A stretch of 64,000 nt of DNA, from the NCBI RefSeq assembly GCF_020991275.1, contig NZ_JAJLQY010000004.1, positions 1 to 64,000 of the forward strand. Reading direction: 5' to 3'. The notes beneath the pieces were generated by a model that had not been told where the DNA came from, ran no database searches, and saw only the letters and a program-made list of their open reading frames with translations. Below are positions 59,171-64,000 of this stretch, in pieces. This stretch comes from Actinocorallia sp. API 0066. GTDB lineage: Bacteria > Actinomycetota > Actinomycetes > Streptosporangiales > Streptosporangiaceae. The translations under genes and the position numbers were made by a program. How positions within the stretch are numbered: the stretch's first letter is position 1; the number at the start of each line of letters is the position of its first letter.

Positions 59171-60462
59171 CAGACCACCCCCGAGGCGGTGCGGGGCGTC
59201 CCGGCCAGGCCCGCCGACGGACGGAACGTGACGGGCGCCTCGGACAGGCCCGCCGTCACGTGGAACCGGGTGAACGGGCCCGTGCCGCCCGGACGCCAGC
59301 GCAGCTCCGCCAGCGGGACGGCCGGAGCCAGGTCGGGCAGGCCGCGCAGCACCGTCATCAGGGCGGTCCGGCACAGGTGCGCGCCGAGCGCCGGGGACAG
59401 GCAGTGGTGCGGGCCGTGCGAGAACGCGAGGTCGTGCACGACGACGCGGTCGGGATCGAGCCGGTTCGGCTCGGCGAACCGGTGCGGGTCGCGGTCGGCC
59501 AGGGCCAGGTGCACGACGATCGCCTCGCCCGGCCGCAGCTCCGCGCCGTGGAACTCCATCGGCCGGGTGACCAGGCGCGGCATCGGCGCGGCGACCGGGC
59601 TGGTGTAGCGGAGCAGCTCGTCCGTCGCCCCCTCGACCCGGTTGTGGTCGGCGGCCAGGGCCGGGCGCCACCACAGGCTGTACAGCGCCGTGGTGAGGAA
59701 GTCGGTGACGGGCTCGGTGACGGCCATGAGCATCGCGAAGACCGTGGAGGTCAGCTCCTGGTCGTCCATGCCGGTGGCATCGGCGTGCTCGATCATCGCG
59801 GTGACCGCGTCCGGGCCGGGGGTGCGGCGGCGCGCGGCGAGCAGGTCGTGGAGCAGCTCCACCATCTCCTCCCGCTCCACCCCGTACCGGACGCGTTCGG
59901 CCGACCCCGGCGGCTCGAACAGCGGCGACGGCGCCCACCTGGGCAGGGCGCGCAGCCGCTCGGTGATGTCGCGCGGGTACCCGAACAGGTCGGCGGCGAC
60001 GTCGAGGACGAACGGATGGCAGTAGTCGCGCACGAGGTCGGCCTCGCCGCGCCCGGCGACGGCGGCGAGCCGCCGGGCCGCGTGCCCGGCGGCGCGGTCG
60101 CCCGCGTACCGGGTGCGGTCGCCCGTCGCGGCGGCGCAGCCGAGCGCGCGCAGCCTGCGGTGCGCCTCGCCGTCGGTGTTGAACATGCTGCGCACGACGC
60201 TGTCGGTCGTCGGCTCGTCGGTGAACAGGAGGTACTCCTTCCACCTGGCGCCGCCCCGCTCGCTGAACGACCTGGCGAACGTCGGCTCGCCGAGCGCCTT
60301 GCGCGCCGCGTCGAAGCCCGTCACCGTCCAGACGAAGCTGCCGTCCGGGAGCGGCGCGCGCCAGACCGGCGGCTCGTCCCGGGTGTCGACGCCCTCGGCC
60401 TCCGGGCTGTGCCGCAGCCGCGCGTCCATGAGCGCGGTCGTGCCAGGTCCGGCTTCCACCAT
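59170..60462 (-). CDS. Atypical cytochrome P450
   Basis: A 430-residue P450. ExxR (ATDELLRYTSPVA) is normal and the heme loop keeps the Cys (FSHGPHHCLSPALG), but the usual Gly after CxG is Ser. The I-helix reads MLMAVTEPVTDFL instead of AGxDTT, so the proton-relay acid-Thr pair is altered. Such changes occur in biosynthetic P450s with unusual chemistry. ATG 60462 is backed by GGAGGGG; the annotated longer start adds nine Gly-rich residues. First gene of the minus-strand cluster, divergent from the CoA ligase. Confidence 0.87.
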   Translation of the reverse strand: MVEAGPGTTALMDARLRHSPEAEGVDTRDEPPVWRAPLPDGSFVWTVTGFDAARKALGEPTFARSFSERGGARWKEYLLFTDEPTTDSVVRSMFNTDGEAHRRLRALGCAAATGDRTRYAGDRAAGHAARRLAAVAGRGEADLVRDYCHPFVLDVAADLFGYPRDITERLRALPRWAPSPLFEPPGSAERVRYGVEREEMVELLHDLLAARRRTPGPDAVTAMIEHADATGMDDQELTSTVFAMLMAVTEPVTDFLTTALYSLWWRPALAADHNRVEGATDELLRYTSPVAAPMPRLVTRPMEFHGAELRPGEAIVVHLALADRDPHRFAEPNRLDPDRVVVHDLAFSHGPHHCLSPALGAHLCRTALMTVLRGLPDLAPAVPLAELRWRPGGTGPFTRFHVTAGLSEAPVTFRPSAGLAGTPRTASGVV

Positions 60463-60506
60463 GCAGCCACCCCTCCCACCCACAATCACACCAAGTAACT
60501 ATGATG

Positions 60507-60522
60507 TTGCCATCCGTAGCAA
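60507..60522. promoter_or_regulatory. TTGC-N8-GCAA dyad in the P450/ligase gap
   Basis: Short inverted repeat (60507-60510, 60519-60522) in the 115-bp divergent gap, within an AT-richer stretch (AAGTAACTATGATG). It could be a shared operator of the cluster. Weak evidence. Confidence 0.3.
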
Positions 60523-60577
60523 TTGCCGGGATGCGACTTTCCAAACGCCCATCTCCGACACCTCTCCAGGAGCGGAC

Positions 60578-62149
60578 ATGCCCGACCATCTCCTCAACCC
60601 CTCCACCACGCCGTCCCCCGCGTCGGACGCGGACACGAGCGCCGCGCCCGACGCGGCGCCCTCGGACGCGGGCCACGCCATGCCGTTCGGCGCGCTCGCC
60701 GCGGGGGGCGTCGGCGGGTGGCTGCGGCGCCGGGCCGAGCGCGGCGGCGCGCGGGTCGCGGTCCTGGTCCCCGACGGCGGCGCGGTGACGTACGCCGCGC
60801 TGTTCGACCGGGCGACCCGGATGGCCCGACTCCTGGAACGGGACGGAGTGGGCAAAGGGGACCGAGTCGCCTATCTAGGGCCGAACGAGCCGGGGTTCCT
60901 CGTCGCGCTGGGCGCCGCCGGGCTGCTCGGCGCCGTGTTCGTCCCGCTGAACACGCTGCTGTCCGGCCGGGAGATCGCGCACCAGGTCGCGGACTGCGGC
61001 GCGCGGGTGCTGCTGCACTCGGCGTCGGTCCCGCCGCCGCCGGTGGCGCTGCCGGTCCGGGAGGTCGGCGGGCCGGACGGGGAACGCGAACTCGCGCGGG
61101 CCTCGGCCGAACCCGTCACCACCGCCGTCGCGGCGGACGACCCGTGCCTCATCCTCTACACCTCCGGGACGACCGGGCAGCCCAAGGGCGCCGTCCTCAC
61201 CCACGGGAACGTGCTCGCCAACTGCCTCAACGCCTGGGCCGACCTCGACCTCACCGGCACCGAGACGGCGCTCGTCACCGCCCCGATGTTCCACGCCGCC
61301 GCGCTCGGCATGCTCGCGCTGCCCGTCCTGCTGAAGGGCGGGACGTGCCTGCTCACGCCGTCCTTCGACGCGGGCCGCGCCCTCGACCTCATCGGCGCGC
61401 GGCGCGTCACCTCGCTGTTCGCGGTGCCGACGATGCTGGAGCGGATGGCCGAGCACCCGGCCTGGGCCGACGCCGACCTCACGAGCCTGCGCACCCTGCT
61501 GTGTGGCGGCGCGCCCGTGCCGGAGAAACTCCTCGCGCGGTACGCCGAGCGGGGCGTCGCCGTCCGCGAGGGGTACGGGCTGACCGAGGCCGCGCCGGGC
61601 GTCCTGGTGGACGGCGGCACCGGCGCCGGGCTCGTCCCGCACCTGTACACCGACGTGCGGCTGGCCCCGCTGCCGGGCGCGCCCCCCGAGACGGGCGAGC
61701 TGCTCGTGCGGGGCCCGCAGGTGATGGCCGGGTACTGGGGCCGCCCCGCCGACACCGAGGCCGCCTTCACGGACGGCTGGCTCCGCACCGGCGACATCGC
61801 CCGCCGCCTCCCGGACGGCTCCTACCGGATCGTGGACCGCCTCAAGGAGGTCATCATCTCCGGCGGCGAGAACATCTACCCGGCCGAGGTGGAACGGGCC
61901 CTGCTCGCCGTGCCGGGGGTCGCCGAGTGCGCCGTCATCGGGGTGCCCGACGCGCGGTGGGGCGAAGTCGGGCGGGCCGTGCTCGTCGCCGCGCCCGGCG
62001 CCGCCCTCGACCCCGAGGCCGTCCTCGCCGCGCTGCGCGGCCGCCTGGCCACCTTCAAGATCCCGCGCTCGGCCGTCGTCGTCACCGACCTGCCGCACAC
62101 CCGCACCGGCAAGGTCCACCGCCGCGCCGTCAAGGACCGGCACGGCTGA
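60578..62149 (+). CDS. Acyl-CoA ligase (4-coumarate-CoA ligase-like)
   Basis: A 523-residue ANL-superfamily enzyme. Core motifs: ILYTSGTTGQPKGAVLTHGN (A3), GYGLTEAAPG (A5), RTGDIARRLPDGSY (A7), EVIISGGENIYPAEVE (A8) and the catalytic Lys in TRTGKVHRR (A10). A 35-residue Ala/Pro/Ser-rich leader precedes the fold. ATG 60578 follows CCAGGAGCG. Next to the ammonia-lyase it would activate p-coumarate or cinnamate with ATP and CoA. Confidence 0.9.
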   Translation: MPDHLLNPSTTPSPASDADTSAAPDAAPSDAGHAMPFGALAAGGVGGWLRRRAERGGARVAVLVPDGGAVTYAALFDRATRMARLLERDGVGKGDRVAYLGPNEPGFLVALGAAGLLGAVFVPLNTLLSGREIAHQVADCGARVLLHSASVPPPPVALPVREVGGPDGERELARASAEPVTTAVAADDPCLILYTSGTTGQPKGAVLTHGNVLANCLNAWADLDLTGTETALVTAPMFHAAALGMLALPVLLKGGTCLLTPSFDAGRALDLIGARRVTSLFAVPTMLERMAEHPAWADADLTSLRTLLCGGAPVPEKLLARYAERGVAVREGYGLTEAAPGVLVDGGTGAGLVPHLYTDVRLAPLPGAPPETGELLVRGPQVMAGYWGRPADTEAAFTDGWLRTGDIARRLPDGSYRIVDRLKEVIISGGENIYPAEVERALLAVPGVAECAVIGVPDARWGEVGRAVLVAAPGAALDPEAVLAALRGRLATFKIPRSAVVVTDLPHTRTGKVHRRAVKDRHG

Positions 62150-62218
62150 CCCGTCCGGCCCCGCCGGGGTCGTGGCGGATCGCCCCGGTTCGGGGGCGTC
62201 GGGCTCTAGGATCCGGGG

Positions 62219-62743
62219 ATGGCGAGGATGGGTGTGCCGCGCGTCACGAGCGGGGTGGCGGCGCTGGCCGGGGTCGGGGTGCTGTACTCCGTGACGACCG
62301 TGGCGGGCGCCGGGCTGCTGCCGGTGCTGGTCGCCGTGCTGTGCGTGGCGGTGGTCGTCGTCGTCATCGTCAAGGCGTGCGACCGGGCGACCAGGACGGT
62401 CGGGCTCGCCGTGCCGCTGCTCGTCCTCGCGCTGGCAGGCGGGCTCGCGGCGACCTCACTGCCCGAGCGGGCGATGCTGCTGCTCCTGCGCGGCGACCTG
62501 GAGCGGATCGCCGGACAGGACAGGCCCGGACGGGCCGGGCCGTACCGGATCGAGGCGCCGCTCCGGCAGGGGAGCGCCGTGCTCCTTGAAGTCTCCGGCT
62601 CGGGCTGGATCTTCGCGCACGGCGGCTACATCCACGCGCCCGACGGGGCCGGGACCGTGCCCGCGTTCGGCGAGTACGCGGAGTCCTTCAGATACCGGCA
62701 CCTGACGGGCCCCTGGTACACGTACTACATGATCGAGAGCTGA
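62219..62743 (+). CDS. Small membrane protein of unknown function
   Basis: A 174-residue protein with two or three helices in the first 75 residues (VAALAGVGVLYSVTTVAG; LPVLVAVLCVAVVVVVIVKA; VPLLVLALAGGLAATSL), then a hydrophilic domain (SAVLLEVSGSGWIFAHGGYIHAP; FRYRHLTGPWYTYY) that would face outside or inside as one unit. No family recognised. Own ATG at 62219 with weak GGGG site. Confidence 0.7.
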   Translation: MARMGVPRVTSGVAALAGVGVLYSVTTVAGAGLLPVLVAVLCVAVVVVVIVKACDRATRTVGLAVPLLVLALAGGLAATSLPERAMLLLLRGDLERIAGQDRPGRAGPYRIEAPLRQGSAVLLEVSGSGWIFAHGGYIHAPDGAGTVPAFGEYAESFRYRHLTGPWYTYYMIES

Positions 62744-62839
62744 GCGGCCGGCGCGCCCGGAGAACACGAGCGGGCCCGCGGGCGCGCCACGCCCCCGGGC
62801 CCCGTTCCGCGGCCTGCCGGTGCGGGAGGCTTCGGGGCG

Positions 62840-62935
62840 TCACAGCTTCTTCTTGAGGAGCTTCAGCAGGGCGCCGTCCTTGCGGAGGATGTCGAAGTGG
62901 TCCTTGCCCGCCTGCCTGAGGAAATCCGGGTGCAT
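62840..62935 (-). CDS. Small 31-residue cationic peptide gene
   Basis: A 31-codon frame beginning MHPDFLRQAG and ending LLKLLKKKL before TGA, preceded by a strong AGGAGA ribosome site seven bases before ATG. The C-terminal ALLKLLKKKL is an amphipathic cationic segment; acidic and basic residues fill the middle. No signal peptide or leader motif. Coding bias (C or G in almost every third position) supports it. Function unknown; a small antimicrobial, a regulator or a membrane-associated peptide are all possible. Confidence 0.6.
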   Translation of the reverse strand: MHPDFLRQAGKDHFDILRKDGALLKLLKKKL

Positions 62936-63038
62936 CGCGTCTCCTGGTGTCTCGTCGTTCCGACACCACCGAATCTCGCGCTAAGCCGCCCCGCCCCACA
63001 TCGGGCATCCGCCGTATCCCCCGGGCTCAGGAAGACGA

Positions 63039-63069
63039 GCCCGTCCCTAAGAAGGTCTCAGGGACGGGC
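63039..63069 (-). terminator. Terminator of the LuxR gene
   Basis: Perfect 10-bp stem GCCCGTCCCT / AGGGACGGGC with an 11-nt loop, 44 bp past the minus-strand stop at 63114. Confidence 0.6.
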
Positions 63070-63113
63070 CCGCACGGCTAAGACCCCGCCGCCCGCCGCC
63101 CAGGCGGGGCGGG

Positions 63114-64000
63114 TCAGGGGACGGGCACGCCCAGGCGGCGGGCCGTCGCGGCGGCCTCGGTGCGGGTGGCCGCGCCGAGCTTGGCGAGGATGTGGGAGAC
63201 GTGCACGCTGGCCGTCTTGGCCGAGATGAACAGCCGCTCGGCGATCTCGCGGTTGGAGCGGCCCAGGCTCAGATGGTGCAGGACCTCCAGCTCACGGGCG
63301 GTCAGGCCGTGCGCCGGGGAGGCGGAGCCGCCGACCCGGCGGGCCAGCTCGGTCGCCTCCCGGTGCAGGGCGCGCGCCCCCAGAGACTCGGCGAGCTCGG
63401 CGGCCCGGCCCAGGTGGGCGAGGGCGGCGGCGCGGTCGCCCGCCGACGCGGCGGCCGACGCCGCCGACACCAGCACGCGGGCCAGGGTGAGCGGCTGGCC
63501 GATCCGCTCCCAGCCGGCGAGCACCGGCGCCCAGTCCGCCGATCGGGGTTCGGACGCGTCCGACGTGCTCGGGCCCGGCCGGGCGCCCGGCCCCCCGGCC
63601 CCGGCGCGGAAACGCGCCGCCTCCGCCTGGAACGTGGCGTGCTGGAGTTCCTGGAGCGGGCCGAAGACGTCGGTGCGCGCGGCCCGCTCGGCGAACGGGG
63701 CGAACTCCTCGGGGGTGGCCGCGAGCCGGGCGGCGAGCAGCAGCACCGGCCAGGTGTAGCGGGAGTCGTCAGGGCGGCCGGTGAAGGCGAGCAGCGGCCG
63801 CACATGGTCGAGCGCCCGCGTCCGGCCGCCCAGCGCGACGGCCAGCTCGGCCTCGGACCTGACCAGCGGCCGGTACTCCTGGAGCCGCTGGTCGGTCTCC
63901 CAGGCGCGGCTCTCCCGGCAGCGCTCCAGCAGCGCCGCCGCGGCCCCGACCTCACCGCGGCACAGCATGATCTCGGCCTCCAGCTGCATCAGGCACAACT
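63114..64000 (-). CDS. LuxR-family regulator, C-terminal part (cut by window edge)
   Basis: The visible 295 codons encode the end of a large regulator. Helical TPR-like repeats (AEIMLCRGEVGAAAALLERC; DRAAALAHLGRAAELAESLG) are followed by a LuxR HTH: LTARELEVLHHLSLGRSNREIAERLFISAKTASVHVSHILAKL. This is the layout of LAL/MalT-like regulators with an N-terminal AAA ATPase. The start lies beyond the window, so domain content upstream cannot be told. Confidence 0.85.
   Translation of the reverse strand, partial: LCLMQLEAEIMLCRGEVGAAAALLERCRESRAWETDQRLQEYRPLVRSEAELAVALGGRTRALDHVRPLLAFTGRPDDSRYTWPVLLLAARLAATPEEFAPFAERAARTDVFGPLQELQHATFQAEAARFRAGAGGPGARPGPSTSDASEPRSADWAPVLAGWERIGQPLTLARVLVSAASAAASAGDRAAALAHLGRAAELAESLGARALHREATELARRVGGSASPAHGLTARELEVLHHLSLGRSNREIAERLFISAKTASVHVSHILAKLGAATRTEAAATARRLGVPVP

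Overview
The window is 64 kb of very GC-rich DNA (roughly 70% or more by eye) with frequent GTG starts, ATGA/GTGA stop-start overlaps, seven TetR-family regulators, actinobacterial families (DUF2630, DUF6745, choice-of-anchor A, two P450s, a two-component LuxR pair) and a small biosynthetic cluster. This points to a filamentous actinomycete chromosome. A Streptosporangiales genus such as Actinomadura is my guess; the assignment below order level is inference. No rRNA, tRNA, CRISPR array, integrase or transposase was found.

Region 1 (1-13 kb) is dominated by a nine-gene minus-strand operon, 12909 down to 4605: a family-5 solute-binding lipoprotein, two permeases, two ATPases, a TetR regulator, agmatine deiminase, N-carbamoylputrescine amidase and a dimethylarginine dimethylaminohydrolase (DDAH). 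A 15-bp inverted repeat, CYTTACNNAGTAAGG, occurs upstream of this operon, upstream of a second nitrilase-family gene, upstream of a VOC gene and once at the left edge. I read this as one regulon for uptake and breakdown of guanidino/arginine-derived compounds. A lipoprotein hydrolase and a TetR gene share a perfect 31-bp operator at 1507-1537.

Region 2 (13-34 kb) holds a LuxR response regulator with its sensor kinase, a secreted choice-of-anchor A protein with a histidine-rich tail, an acyl-CoA dehydrogenase/phosphotransferase pair that looks like a split ACAD10/11, lutABC for lactate use preceded by the stump of a LacI-type regulator, a split YeiH-family transporter, a non-coding array of degenerate repeats, an oxidoreductase, two CNNM/CBS membrane proteins, a DUF6745 two-gene unit, and a MarR/MFS divergent pair.

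Region 3 (34-52 kb) carries a Rieske oxygenase with a nucleoside deaminase, a TetR/P450 divergent pair, a repeat-rich non-coding stretch with a partial gene copy, a second complete dipeptide-type ABC operon with a CocE-type hydrolase and a divergent TetR, a TetR/amidase divergent pair, a lower-GC TPR protein that seems to have lost its helix-turn-helix, and an L-2-hydroxyglutarate oxidase family gene.

Region 4 (52-64 kb) has an MFS drug exporter fused in one frame to a C-terminal pentapeptide-repeat domain, with a divergent TetR and a perfect 18-bp operator. Beside it lies a compact cluster: an aromatic amino acid ammonia-lyase with the His-Leu dyad of tyrosine ammonia-lyases, an acyl-CoA ligase, a ketosynthase, a ketosynthase-like protein without a visible active-site Cys, and an atypical P450. 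The simplest reading is tyrosine to p-coumarate to p-coumaroyl-CoA, followed by a condensation and oxidation, with the neighbouring exporter as a possible resistance gene. A 31-residue cationic peptide gene and a LuxR regulator cut by the window edge follow.
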